Of a stretch of DNA of 48,023 nt, positions 36,242 through 45,865 are shown in pieces (within the stretch, counting starts at the first letter, position 1; each line of letters opens with the position of its first letter). The translations under genes were made by a program, and so were the position numbers. The notes beneath the pieces were generated by a model, which ran no database searches, was not told the origin of the DNA, and was given only the letters and a program-made list of their open reading frames with translations. The DNA comes from Clostridia bacterium (lineage in GTDB: Bacteria; Bacillota_A; Clostridia; Oscillospirales; Acutalibacteraceae): contig JAFTLL010000008.1 of assembly GCA_017456015.1 (NCBI GenBank), positions 1-48,023 on the forward strand. Reading direction: 5' to 3'.

Positions 36242-37084
36242 TTAGGCAATCGGGGAGATTTGCCAGGTTTCAATATGTGAGGCGGTCTCACCAGGTTGTA
36301 GACAAACCACGGTCCCCAGTGTTTCAAGTTCCATAAAGCTTTGATTCATATACAACTCAAAATTGCAGCCGTTATCGGGCAGATGTGAGATTACGTTTAC
36401 AGGGAACTCCAATCGAAAACGCTGCCCTTTGTTTTGAAATATTGCATAGCCGTCACGGCAGTACATTCCGATTTTGAGGTAATCGGGAATCGGTAGGTAC
36501 TGCGCTGTCAAGCTATCCTTTGTAAAATGCAGGCGCTCGTCACTTAGATTGGTTTCTCCCCAAAGCGACACCAAGCGATGCGGTGAATAGGGATTTTGCG
36601 TATCGGTGGAAAAAGGAATTTCGGCCGTTCCGCCGCCTGAAAAAGTGTTAACACCCCATGTAGCACCGGTCAAAGGCGTATTCGATATGTTTTTAATTCG
36701 GTTTTCCAATTCTGCAATACCATCGTCAAGCAAGCGAATTCGAAAAGATTTTTCAGTATTTTGAAGCATATCCGGTTCCTGCCTAAAAAGAAAACTGCCG
36801 TCCGGTTCCTCTTGCCATATAACCGGAGCGTTATCCGGTGCATAGGAAGAATCACTTTCCGGCGCTAACCAGAGTCTATGACCGCCGTAAAGTTTCCAAC
36901 CGTTGGTATTACAAAAACCATCTGATAAGTCGGTTGGTTGTTCGTAGAAAAGATTTTCCATTCCCGTACAAGAAACATGTACAATGCGAAGGCCAAAATC
37001 AAGTGCGACTCCGATTTCGATATGTTCATTACACAGCCAGAAAACACGGCCCCATTTTGGGTGATGCTTTACACAGTTTTGCAT
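36242..37084 (-). CDS. DUF4380-like beta-sandwich protein, mutarotase-like
   Basis: About 280 residues of mostly beta-strand character. The conserved core NTNGWKLYGGHRLWLAPES (residues about 60-78) is the hallmark of DUF4380-type proteins, which resemble the galactose mutarotase fold, so a carbohydrate-binding or epimerase-like role is plausible. No catalytic residues can be assigned with certainty. The ATG at 37084 is chosen because the alternative at 37141 lies in the terminator hairpin of the preceding gene; its ribosome binding site (AAGGCGG) is imperfect. It is transcribed after the sugar operon, perhaps by read-through. Confidence 0.6.
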   Translation of the reverse strand: MQNCVKHHPKWGRVFWLCNEHIEIGVALDFGLRIVHVSCTGMENLFYEQPTDLSDGFCNTNGWKLYGGHRLWLAPESDSSYAPDNAPVIWQEEPDGSFLFRQEPDMLQNTEKSFRIRLLDDGIAELENRIKNISNTPLTGATWGVNTFSGGGTAEIPFSTDTQNPYSPHRLVSLWGETNLSDERLHFTKDSLTAQYLPIPDYLKIGMYCRDGYAIFQNKGQRFRLEFPVNVISHLPDNGCNFELYMNQSFMELETLGTVVCLQPGETASHIETWQISPIA

Positions 37085-37110
37085 AGTATAATCCGCCTTG
37101 TTTTGTTTTT

Positions 37111-37139
37111 TGAAAGAGGGGACGGCAAACGCCGTCCCC
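37111..37139 (-). terminator. Terminator of the four-gene sugar operon
   Basis: Perfect 9-bp stem GGGGACGGC/GCCGTCCCC (37118-37126 with 37131-37139), a 4-base loop and TCTTTC on the minus strand. Possibly leaky because the U-tract is short. Confidence 0.75.
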
Positions 37140-37169
37140 AATTGTTGTTTATTAGATACAGAGCAGAGT

Positions 37170-38201
37170 TTAGCAACCCATCAAAAGCTCCATGACATAC
37201 ATTTCCAAAGCTTCATAGTTGCGCTCAGCAATACATTTTGCTTGGAAAGCACGGTCAAATTTTGCAACCTTTTCTTCCAACATGCAAGCAATTTTAATGG
37301 AGTTTTGCAGGTGACGGTACTGGTCTTCCGGTTTCTGGGTACGCATAGCTTTTACGTCGATACCAACCATTTCGCCGTTTGCACCGTAATTGTGGTCACA
37401 GAGAACTTTGATCTGGTTGAAAGCACCACGGAGAGACTCAACACCAAAGCTCTTATCCTGGTCGTAACGGCAACCGTTCTGGTCGTTCAAATGAACGCTG
37501 CCCAATTTGCCGAATTTAAGAGCAAAAGCCATTTCGTTGGCAGGATCAAGACCAGCCAGAATAGCATGAGCAGATTCCAAAACAGCACCAACACGACTGG
37601 GGTCTTTGGATGCAGCGGAAACGGCCATAACGTGACCGATGGTACCGCAGTAGCTGCGGTCAATGGGTTCGTTGGGTTTGGACTCAATCAAAACCTTAAT
37701 TTTGTCGTCATAAGCCAGCATTTGGTCGATAGAATCAATCAATTGACCGATTTTCTCAACAGGGTCTTTGCTTTCTGCGCAGAGTGTGCCTTCGCGAGCT
37801 AACCAAAGAACGATGTTTTTTGCACCCATAGCGTTTGCAATGTCGATGGAGCGTTTTGCTCTCCACATAGCAAATTCATAGTCTTCCTTGGAGTTTGAAG
37901 TGAAGCCGCCGTCGGTTGTATGGGGGTCCATCCAAAGACGGGGAGCAACAAACTCAGGAACCAAGCCGTACTTGTCTAATGTAGCACGTACATCCTTTGC
38001 GTAGTCAATGATAGCTTTTTCAGACATGTTGTTCATATCCGGAACAGCGTCATCATCATGAAATTGTACACCGGACATGCCGATTTCAGCAAATTTTTTG
38101 AATTTTTCTTCCAAATCCACAGTGGGACGGACGCCGGGGCCGAAGGATTCAACACCTTCGTTAACATTCCAAGGACCTGCGGTAAACTTAAATCTTGACA
38201 T
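37170..38201 (-). CDS. Xylose isomerase-like TIM-barrel sugar isomerase
   Basis: 343-residue TIM barrel that resembles class I (actinobacterial) xylose isomerase: GPGVRPTVDLEEK, the catalytic-His segment GVQFHDDDAVP near residue 45, DGGFTSN, the metal ligand Glu in IESKPNEP near 170, GTIGHVMA, and the metal-binding HLNDQNGCRYDQDKSFG near 235-255. It lacks the longer C-terminal arm, being about 45 residues shorter than Streptomyces XylA. So dimeric or altered specificity is likely, and its neighbours suggest an aldose/ketose interconversion of an unusual sugar rather than xylose use. AGGAGG is well placed before the ATG. Confidence 0.85.
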   Translation of the reverse strand: MSRFKFTAGPWNVNEGVESFGPGVRPTVDLEEKFKKFAEIGMSGVQFHDDDAVPDMNNMSEKAIIDYAKDVRATLDKYGLVPEFVAPRLWMDPHTTDGGFTSNSKEDYEFAMWRAKRSIDIANAMGAKNIVLWLAREGTLCAESKDPVEKIGQLIDSIDQMLAYDDKIKVLIESKPNEPIDRSYCGTIGHVMAVSAASKDPSRVGAVLESAHAILAGLDPANEMAFALKFGKLGSVHLNDQNGCRYDQDKSFGVESLRGAFNQIKVLCDHNYGANGEMVGIDVKAMRTQKPEDQYRHLQNSIKIACMLEEKVAKFDRAFQAKCIAERNYEALEMYVMELLMGC

Positions 38202-38232
38202 TTTTATTTCCTCCTAAAATAAATTTATAAAG

Positions 38233-39366
38233 TTATAATGAAAGTGCGCTTTCTTCCTTACGGGTCCAACCGCCGTCACCCATATAGCCCGCGGGCAGAG
38301 CTTTGGGGGTGTCGAAGGTAGATTCCAAGGTCACCAAACGGCCGGATTCAGCGCTGGTCATGATACCATGCATCAGTTCAAACACATGGAAAGCCATTTC
38401 CTTGCTGGCACGGTTTTGGCGGCCTTTAACGATGGACCAGGCCATTTCAGCGGCACCAACACCGCGAGAGTTTTCAGCATAACCGTGCGTTAAAGGGAAT
38501 TCGACCTTACCGCCCATGGTTTTCTGAATATAAACAGGATTGCCGAATTCGTTCGGATTGCCCATGTAAAGAATACCCTCGGTGCCGTAAATTTCCAGAC
38601 CGTAAGTTTCATCAAGAATGCAATCGGAATTCATATGTAGAGTCCCTAAAACACCGTTTTGGTACTGCATGGTGGCTGTAATTACATTGGCATCCTCTAA
38701 GGTATAGGCTTGGCCATAATTGGGAGCTCCGATGCGGGAATTTACCCGGTTGGGCTCGTTGATTGCGGTAAAGGCACTAACTGCTTTGACGGGACCGAGA
38801 ATAGCGGCCAGGGCCGTCAAATAATAACCGCCCATATCAAAACCGATGCCGCCGCCACGCTTGCACAGGTGGGTAAGGAACTCACCGTAAATACCATAGT
38901 TGCGGCTAATGGAAGCATGGCAGGAAACCGGTTTTCCAATAAGGCCGGATTCCACAATATATTTGGCAGTTTGGATACTCGCACCCAGGAAAGTATCGGG
39001 CGCTACACCCAGATACAAGCCCTTTTTATTGGCCAGCTCCAACAGCTCTTTGCCTTGCCAAAGCTCTACGGCAATCATTTTTTCAGAGAAGACATGCTTG
39101 CCGGCTTCCAAACACTGTTTGATAACCGGATAGTGCGCAGCGGGCACGGTTAGGTTGATGACCATATCAATGGAGGGGTCCGCACAGATTTCATCGGTTG
39201 TCATCGCTTTGCAACCGTATTTTTCGGCCTTGGCTTGCATAGCGGCAGAGGATAGGTCTGAGCAAGCGGACAATTCTAAAATTTGGAATTTGCCACTTTT
39301 GATGTTGCTCATATAAATGTCGCTGATGCTACCGCAGCCAATGACTGCAACTCTCAATTTTTCCAT
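38233..39366 (-). CDS. Gfo/Idh/MocA family oxidoreductase
   Basis: NAD(P)-dependent sugar or cyclitol dehydrogenase of 377 residues. The Rossmann motif VAVIGCGSISDIYM is at residues 6-19. The usual catalytic EKP triad appears as SEKM at about 94-97, so the lysine is kept but the proline is methionine. DMGGYYLTAL near 178 stands where many members have a D-x-G-x-H motif. The C-terminal GFO_IDH_MocA_C sheet follows. It lies between the isomerase and aminotransferase genes in one operon, so it likely oxidises or reduces the same sugar intermediate. The real substrate is unknown. Confidence 0.88.
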   Translation of the reverse strand: MEKLRVAVIGCGSISDIYMSNIKSGKFQILELSACSDLSSAAMQAKAEKYGCKAMTTDEICADPSIDMVINLTVPAAHYPVIKQCLEAGKHVFSEKMIAVELWQGKELLELANKKGLYLGVAPDTFLGASIQTAKYIVESGLIGKPVSCHASISRNYGIYGEFLTHLCKRGGGIGFDMGGYYLTALAAILGPVKAVSAFTAINEPNRVNSRIGAPNYGQAYTLEDANVITATMQYQNGVLGTLHMNSDCILDETYGLEIYGTEGILYMGNPNEFGNPVYIQKTMGGKVEFPLTHGYAENSRGVGAAEMAWSIVKGRQNRASKEMAFHVFELMHGIMTSAESGRLVTLESTFDTPKALPAGYMGDGGWTRKEESALSL

Positions 39367-39384
39367 GATATATGCCTTTCTTTT

Positions 39385-40599
39385 TTACAGGGAGAGAATA
39401 ATTTCCCGAATGTTTGCAGCAACAGAATTGATTTCTTCTACGGTGGAGTTGATGTTGATACCGGTACCGGCACCTAAGCCTTTGTCTACAACGCCGACGG
39501 AAATGTTAACTGCACGCTCCAAAATATCATCGGTAACAGGCAGCATATGCTTGGTATAGGTTCTGCTGTCTTGGTGGAAGGGGTGTGCATCGGTCCAGGT
39601 TTTCTTGTCCAAAATCTGTTCCATATTATTGTATACATGCCAGCCGGAACGAGCAATAACAGAAGTACCGGCCTTTTCACAGAAAGCAGCAGCCTTTTCT
39701 TTGGTGTCAAAAAGAAGTGTCAGCAGGGTGCCACACTCGCCCTCATCATTGATAGTACGGAATCCAAGGCCGGGCAAATCCTGCAACTGGGACTTTAACA
39801 GCGCCTTCTTTTCACGAAGGGTTTTGAGAACCATGGGAAGCTTACGGCCCTGGGCAACAGCGACAGCACCGCTCAGCTCGTTCATACGCATATTAACGCC
39901 GACGATAGAACGATTGCCAACCTCAACACCGGTACGAGAAGGCTTATGACCTTGGTCATGATAGCCAAATGCACGCTCATATAAGGTTTCGTCAGAGCAG
40001 CCGACAAAGCCGCCGTCACCTGTGGTAATGGTTTTAAATACATTCAAGGAGTATGCACCCATGTCACCGATGGTACCGCAGCATTTGCCTTTATAGGAAG
40101 CGCCGACAGCTTGGCAACAGTCTTCAATAACATAAAGATTATGTTTTTTGGCAATTTCCATGATGGCATCCATTTTGCAGGGGTTACCCAGCATATGTAC
40201 CGGCATGATTGCCTTGGTTCGCGGCGTAATCAATGCCTCGATTTTGGTGGGGTCAATGGTTAAGGAATCATCAATCTCAGCCAAAACAGGAACCGCATTC
40301 ATCATAACAATGGTAGAGATTGAAGCAATAAAAGTATAACCGGGAACAATAACCTCATCGCCCATACCAATACCCAATGCTGCCAAACAGCACATCAACG
40401 AACCAGTACCAGAGCTGGTAGCAACCACGTGCTTGTGGCCCAACTGTGTAGCCATTTCCTTTTCAAAAGTAGCGACTTTACCCTGGAAGCCATCAACACC
40501 GGGAGTTCCGTAACGGAACAGAGAGCCAGCCTCAATAACATCCATCAATTCTTTCTTTTCTTCTGCACCGAATACATAAGATCCAGGACCGCCTGCCAT
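39385..40599 (-). CDS. DegT/DnrJ/EryC1/StrS family PLP-dependent aminotransferase
   Basis: Sugar or cyclitol aminotransferase of 404 residues. The PLP lysine is in SLNVFKTITTGDGG near residue 190, the ring-stacking Asp segment is VIEDCCQAVG near 162, and TSSGTGSLMCCLAALG near 62 binds the phosphate. The lysine marks it as an aminotransferase and not a ColD-type dehydratase. The N-terminal MAGGPGSYVFGAEEKKEL resembles scyllo-inosose and keto-sugar aminotransferases. The ATG at 40599 is supported by GGAGG 8 bases upstream. Its substrate may be the keto product of the Gfo/Idh enzyme. Confidence 0.88.
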   Translation of the reverse strand: MAGGPGSYVFGAEEKKELMDVIEAGSLFRYGTPGVDGFQGKVATFEKEMATQLGHKHVVATSSGTGSLMCCLAALGIGMGDEVIVPGYTFIASISTIVMMNAVPVLAEIDDSLTIDPTKIEALITPRTKAIMPVHMLGNPCKMDAIMEIAKKHNLYVIEDCCQAVGASYKGKCCGTIGDMGAYSLNVFKTITTGDGGFVGCSDETLYERAFGYHDQGHKPSRTGVEVGNRSIVGVNMRMNELSGAVAVAQGRKLPMVLKTLREKKALLKSQLQDLPGLGFRTINDEGECGTLLTLLFDTKEKAAAFCEKAGTSVIARSGWHVYNNMEQILDKKTWTDAHPFHQDSRTYTKHMLPVTDDILERAVNISVGVVDKGLGAGTGININSTVEEINSVAANIREIILSL

Positions 40600-40649
40600 A
40601 ATTTTTACCTCCAAAATTAATTAAAAATATTTATGTTTACCCTGGTTAC

Positions 40650-41372
40650 TCAGGGAAGAACACGTTCGGTTAATCGGGTACGATATCCGTCTAACGCACG
40701 GACAAATCCTTCTGCATATTTACAACCGGCTTGCATACCGCGAAATTCACTCGCAATGCGAATGGAATCAAAAAACTTATCTTCGTCATCTCTTAAAGAT
40801 GCATAATTATCAGCCATCCATGCTTTTTGGCTTTCCATACAGCTGAACATCTTCATTTTCGTCTCATAAAAGTCTGTGATGTCCACATAATCGGTAGGAA
40901 CAAAGCCCATAGAAAGAGCCGGTTCAAAATACCAAATCGACGGAATAACATCATGAGGAGGTTCCTCGGTTTTGATATGCGCTATGGGAATCATGACTGC
41001 AATATCGTTAATAATTTTCGATGTCAATTCATGGTCGGGATTATAATCCTTGGGGTTGTGCGTAAAAATAACGTCAGCTTTGCAATGCCGAACCAGATTG
41101 ATAAAAGCCAGACGAACCGACTTGTCTTCATAGAACATTTCATCGTCATAGTCAAGACATATGTACTCTGCACCGATGATGGCAGCGGAGTTTGCCGCTT
41201 CCTGCTTGCGTATACGGGCAATTTCCTCCATTGAATGACGAGCTGAGCCAATATTGCCGCTGGTAGCAGTAGCAATAAAAATTTTATGCCCTTGTGCGGC
41301 ATATTTTGCCAATGTTCCACCACAACCGATTTCAACGTCGTCCGGATGAGCACCAATTGCTAAAATATTCAT
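40650..41372 (-). CDS. PIG-L/LmbE family deacetylase
   Basis: Zinc-dependent N-deacetylase of 240 residues. The metal motif AHPDDVEIGCGG is at residues 8-19 and the third ligand is in PDHELTSK near 118, matching PIG-L, BshB and MshB enzymes that act on N-acetylglucosaminyl conjugates. It heads the operon with AGGAG 9 bases ahead of the ATG. Together with the aminotransferase it suggests removal of an acetyl group from an acetamido sugar, leaving an amine. A bacillithiol role is less likely without BshA or BshC nearby. Confidence 0.88.
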   Translation of the reverse strand: MNILAIGAHPDDVEIGCGGTLAKYAAQGHKIFIATATSGNIGSARHSMEEIARIRKQEAANSAAIIGAEYICLDYDDEMFYEDKSVRLAFINLVRHCKADVIFTHNPKDYNPDHELTSKIINDIAVMIPIAHIKTEEPPHDVIPSIWYFEPALSMGFVPTDYVDITDFYETKMKMFSCMESQKAWMADNYASLRDDEDKFFDSIRIASEFRGMQAGCKYAEGFVRALDGYRTRLTERVLP

Positions 41373-41414
41373 TTTACAATTCTCTCCTACAATTTAAAAT
41401 AATATATAATATAA

Positions 41415-41442
41415 AGATATAATATAAAGAAAAATTTGTCAA
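41415..41442 (-). promoter_or_regulatory. Probable promoter of the sugar operon
   Basis: Minus strand TTGACA (41442-41437) in an extremely AT-rich stretch; TATCTT after 17 bases or TATATC after 15 bases are candidate -10 boxes. Exact -10 box uncertain. Confidence 0.45.
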
Positions 41443-41553
41443 GATTAAAAATGCACATAAATTATAAATAATTTTGTCATATCTCAAATAATAAGCGAGA
41501 TAACCCCAACTTGCATGATTATTTACCATTAGATATAATAGAATAAACATATT

Positions 41554-41587
41554 AAAAAAAAAAAGCATCTAAGATTTTTCTTAGATG
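41554..41587 (-). terminator. Terminator of the tRNA-Leu/tRNA-Gly operon
   Basis: Perfect 9-bp stem CATCTAAGA (41566-41574 with 41579-41587) and TTTT loop, then eleven T on the minus strand (41564-41554). It lies 33 bases beyond the tRNA-Gly end. Confidence 0.93.
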
Positions 41588-41619
41588 TTCAAATTAAAAT
41601 AATTTAGTTTTACTTGGGT

Positions 41620-41693
41620 TGGAGCGGGCAACGGGAATCGAACCCGCCTCCTCAGCTTGGGAAGCTGATATTCTACCAATGAACTATGCCCGC
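41620..41693 (-). tRNA. tRNA-Gly (anticodon CCC)
   Basis: 74-nt tRNA on the minus strand. Acceptor GCGGGCA/TGCCCGC, T73 discriminator, and encoded CCA. The anticodon stem TCAGC/GCTGA encloses the loop TTCCCAA, giving CCC, specific for GGG. It complements the TCC isoacceptor at 9.6 kb. Confidence 0.96.
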
Positions 41694-41701
41694 AAAAAAA
41701 A

Positions 41702-41785
41702 TGGTGCGGGTGACAGGACTTGAACCTGCACATCAAAGATACTAGATCCTAAGTCTAGCGCGTCTGCCAATTTCGCCACACCCGC
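41702..41785 (-). tRNA. tRNA-Leu (anticodon TAG)
   Basis: 84-nt class II tRNA with a variable arm. Acceptor GCGGGTG/CACCCGC, A73, encoded CCA, anticodon stem CTAGA/TCTAG with loop CTTAGGA, giving TAG, which reads CUN leucine codons. It is 8 bases upstream of tRNA-Gly on the same transcript. Confidence 0.96.
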
Positions 41786-41796
41786 ACGTACTCGAT

Positions 41797-41825
41797 AGTT
41801 TACAACACTTTCGCAATTTTGTCAA
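41797..41825 (-). promoter_or_regulatory. Sigma-A promoter of the tRNA-Leu/Gly operon
   Basis: Minus strand TTGACA (41825-41820), 17 bases, TAAACT (41802-41797), 12 bases ahead of tRNA-Leu. Its -35 box is only 7 bases from that of the divergent yunB promoter. Confidence 0.82.
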
Positions 41826-41832
41826 GAAATTG

Positions 41833-41861
41833 TTGCCTTTAAAAACATTTTCCGTTATAAT
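41833..41861 (+). promoter_or_regulatory. Sigma-A promoter of yunB-ligA
   Basis: TTGCCT at 41833-41838, 17 bases, TATAAT at 41856-41861. A vegetative promoter fits the need for ligA even though yunB is a sporulation gene. Confidence 0.75.
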
Positions 41862-41936
41862 AAAATCAAGCATTATCATCTCTTGCTCTATGAACATAAA
41901 CCCCTTCTTTGCCGTAAGATAAGAAGAGGTGATTTT

Positions 41937-42596
41937 ATGCGTAGAGGTTTTAAACACAAAAGACGGATTCTTCATATTCGTCTGCTGTGTATTGTGGTTG
42001 CGGCTTTTTGTTCTTTGCTTTTGTTAGACCGTTCGCTGCGTCCTTTAATTATTACCCACACAGCGGCACAAGCGCAAAACATGGTAGACAATTTGATTAA
42101 CTACGCGGTCTATGATTATCTTGACAACTGTTCTTATACATATTCAGACTTGTCGCACATTATTCGAGGCACAAATAATGAAATTGAGTCGATAGAAATT
42201 GACTCTGTAAAAATCAATTCGATGGCTGCAAACATCATGCGGCGCGTAAATGACAGCTTTGACAAAACCGACAAAATGACGATTTACATACCAATCGGTA
42301 CCGCCACGGGAATTGATTTTTTGGTGGGACGCGGACCAAGGTTTGCAATTCAGATGGGACTTACGGCAAACATTTCTGCGGATTTTTTTACTGATTTCAC
42401 AGAAGCCGGTATCAACCAGACCTTGCACAGTATAAATTTTGTTATAACTGCCCAAATTTATCTAATGAATAAGTTTTATCAGTCCTCTGTTGAGGCAGAA
42501 AACACCTATATTGCAGCACAAACCGTAATCGTAGGAGAAATTCCGTCTGTTGTTGCAAATTTGCAGACCGATGCTGCATCACAAAAAACAAAGTAA
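41937..42596 (+). CDS. yunB: Sporulation protein YunB
   Basis: Sporulation protein of unknown biochemical role; in Bacillus it is made in the mother cell under sigma-E. The 219-residue protein has one N-terminal transmembrane helix (about 16-35). A soluble domain follows with the family blocks AQNMVDNLINYAVYDYL, IDSVKINSMAANIMRRVN, IPIGTATGIDFLVGRGP and FTEAGINQTLHSI. The ATG at 41937 is chosen for its AAGAGGTG site; the open frame extends upstream without one. It precedes ligA by 12 bases in a shared transcript. Confidence 0.88.
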   Translation: MRRGFKHKRRILHIRLLCIVVAAFCSLLLLDRSLRPLIITHTAAQAQNMVDNLINYAVYDYLDNCSYTYSDLSHIIRGTNNEIESIEIDSVKINSMAANIMRRVNDSFDKTDKMTIYIPIGTATGIDFLVGRGPRFAIQMGLTANISADFFTDFTEAGINQTLHSINFVITAQIYLMNKFYQSSVEAENTYIAAQTVIVGEIPSVVANLQTDAASQKTK

Positions 42597-42605
42597 TAGG
42601 AGTAA

Positions 42606-44591
<1,986 letters not shown>

Positions 44592-44610
44592 CCCAAAATG
44601 AATAGAACAA

Positions 44611-44650
44611 AAAGAAACGACAGTTTTTGCATGAAAACTGTCGTTTCTTT
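44611..44650. terminator. Bidirectional terminator between ligA and tRNA-Ala
   Basis: 17-bp perfect stem (44611-44627 with 44634-44650; core AGAAACGACAGTTTT) with a 6-base loop, ending in TTTCTTTTT on plus and TTTCTTTTTG on minus. It ends both convergent transcripts. Confidence 0.93.
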
Positions 44651-44651
44651 T

Positions 44652-44727
44652 TGGTGGAGACGAAGAGGTTCGAACTCTCGACCTTACGGATGCGAACCGT
44701 ACGCTCTCCCAGCTGAGCTACGCCCCC
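44652..44727 (-). tRNA. tRNA-Ala (anticodon CGC)
   Basis: 76-nt tRNA on the minus strand. The acceptor GGGGGCG pairs with CGTCTCC and has the G3-U70 pair that identifies alanine tRNAs. A73 and CCA are encoded. The anticodon stem TACGG/CCGTA with loop TTCGCAT gives CGC. The accessory region begins just beyond its 5' side. Confidence 0.95.
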
Positions 44728-44756
44728 CCGAAAGTAAAAATTTTTGAGATGTAAAT

Positions 44757-44785
44757 ACTGTATCATATTTAATGGTGAAAATCAA
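44757..44785 (-). promoter_or_regulatory. Possible promoter of tRNA-Ala
   Basis: Minus strand TTGATT (44785-44780), 17 bases, TACAGT (44762-44757), about 30 bases ahead of the tRNA. Only moderately close to consensus. Confidence 0.5.
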
Positions 44786-44812
44786 GTGAGAAAAATTTGC
44801 AACCATGAATAC

Positions 44813-44851
44813 ATTCACCCTACGGAATAAAATCCGCAGGGTGAATTTTTA
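44813..44851 (+). terminator. Orphan terminator-like hairpin
   Basis: 14-bp stem with a single A-C mismatch (ATTCACCCTACGGA, 44813-44826, with 44833-44846), a 6-base loop and TTTTT. No plus-strand gene lies between this and the terminator at 44650, so the gene it served is lost or not recognised. Confidence 0.75.
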
Positions 44852-44852
44852 G

Positions 44853-45101
44853 TGCGATTTATTTAGATTTGCCAAAGTTTTTATAAAAACCGGTATATTA
44901 GAGGAGATTTTCGTACACGATGGCGGAGATATCGAGATTGTATTCAAGTTTTATGATGCCTATCTGCAAGTGGTTGAGTATATTGAACTTAACAAGCATC
45001 TAATTGAACCCGAAAAGCCTACGAAAAAAGAAAAAGTCGGCGTAAAGTTAAAGCGTGTGACAGTAAACTGTCACACGCTTTTGCTATTCTCTATTTTTTA
45101 A
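44853..45101 (+). pseudogene. C-terminal remnant of a site-specific recombinase
   Basis: A frame open from a TAG at 44850 to a TAA at 45099 encodes 82 residues with no start codon at a sensible place. The segment VHDGGDIEIVFKFYDAYLQ followed by a charged lysine-rich tail matches the C-terminal end of large serine recombinases in Clostridia, where a GDIEI-type strand pairs with a following helix. The rest of the gene is missing. The last codons run through a terminator hairpin at 45052-45079, so the true end was probably earlier. This is evidence that a mobile element once occupied or still flanks the region. Confidence 0.6.
45052..45100. terminator. Terminator of the XRE regulator gene
   Basis: 13-bp perfect stem AGCGTGTGACAGT (45052-45064 with 45067-45079) with a tiny AA loop. 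On plus it is followed by TTTTGCTATTCTCTATTTTTT; on minus by TTTAACTTT. It lies 12 bases beyond the regulator stop. Confidence 0.7.
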
Positions 45102-45747
45102 CAATATCTTTTACAATTTCATCAAAATACTTTGATGCTATATGTAAGCAAAATTCCTTCATCATTTCCATATTTTCTTCTTTGCCACCATAGATTTTGC
45201 CTGTGATAGGAGATTCCAATTCTACCATAAAATCTTGTAAAATTGCCATTGTATCATTACCGCACGCAATATCTTTATATCTTTTAATATATTGCAGTAA
45301 TATGCCAAATCGTTCGTGCGAAATTAAGTCGTTCAAAAGTTTAAGAGTAATTTTGCCTTGTGCCATATTATATGGAACAATTTCTTTTTCGTAGTCGAAA
45401 CCAATTGCCTCATAATCCTTTTTCATAAAATTGGTTTTACCGGTTGCGATAAGTTGCAAGCCGGCAAAGAATTTCATTGTATCATCGGTAAGTCCAAGTT
45501 GATCGGCAGTTAAGTTTGAACTTTTATCCTCGCGAATATCGCTAAGTCCTACTAAATAATCACAAGAAACGCCTAAATACTCAGCCATTTTTCCTGCCAG
45601 AGCGATATCGGGATTGCGTTTTCCCAAAATATAAAAATTAATACTTTGACGAGAACAATTTACCGCCTCGGCAAATTCTCCTTGTGAAATTCCTTTTTCC
45701 GAAAGCAGTTGTTCCAATCGTTGTCCAAAAATTTGTTGCATTTCCAT
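45091..45747 (-). CDS. XRE family transcriptional regulator
   Basis: 218-residue repressor-like protein. The N-terminal helix-turn-helix covers about residues 6-65 (LLSEKGISQGEFAEAVNCSRQSINFYILGKR), as in phage repressors. The remaining 150 residues form a helical domain of unknown role, without a peptidase or LexA-type cleavage site that I can see. GGGAGG is 8 bases ahead of the ATG at 45747; the frame is open further upstream but without a good start signal. It diverges from the DUF6883-like gene, and repeated TAGCA/TGCTA half-sites lie over both promoters, so it probably represses itself and that operon. Confidence 0.85.
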   Translation of the reverse strand: MEMQQIFGQRLEQLLSEKGISQGEFAEAVNCSRQSINFYILGKRNPDIALAGKMAEYLGVSCDYLVGLSDIREDKSSNLTADQLGLTDDTMKFFAGLQLIATGKTNFMKKDYEAIGFDYEKEIVPYNMAQGKITLKLLNDLISHERFGILLQYIKRYKDIACGNDTMAILQDFMVELESPITGKIYGGKEENMEMMKEFCLHIASKYFDEIVKDIVKK

Positions 45748-45805
45748 ATTAAAAACCTCCCAAAGTACATATTCGTAGCAAAATGCTAAAAATGCTACAA
45801 AAACA

Positions 45806-45834
45806 TTGACAAATTGACGAAAGTAGCATATAAT
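45806..45834 (+). promoter_or_regulatory. Promoter of the DUF6883-like operon
   Basis: Perfect consensus: TTGACA at 45806-45811, 17 bases, TATAAT at 45829-45834. Predicted start near 45841, giving a leader of about 95 bases. Confidence 0.88.
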
Positions 45835-45836
45835 AT

Positions 45837-45865
45837 ATAATAGCAACAAAAGTATAAATTGTCAA
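45837..45865 (-). promoter_or_regulatory. Promoter of the XRE regulator gene
   Basis: Minus strand TTGACA (45865-45860), 17 bases, TATTAT (45842-45837). It interlocks with the opposite promoter: the two -10 boxes are 2 bases apart, so polymerases cannot occupy both. Confidence 0.8.

Larger units (their letters stand above)
44728..44852. other. Spacer at the boundary of the accessory region
   Basis: AT-rich stretch between tRNA-Ala and the recombinase remnant. It contains only the possible tRNA promoter and the orphan terminator-like hairpin. No direct copy of the tRNA-Ala 3' end was seen within the window, so there is no visible attachment-site duplication. Confidence 0.7.

Noticed and set aside
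37098..37802. 234-codon open frame on the plus strand
   Set aside because: It is antisense to the xylose isomerase-like gene, has no ribosome binding site, and its translation resembles no protein family; it arises from the codon bias of the real gene.
41374..41568. 64-codon open frame on the minus strand
   Set aside because: It lies in the AT-rich sugar-operon promoter and the tRNA terminator region, has no ribosome binding site and a low-complexity translation.
44652..44727. tRNA-Ala as an integrase attachment site
   Set aside because: No duplicate of the tRNA 3' end was seen in the window, and the remnant resembles a serine recombinase, a class that seldom uses tRNA genes.
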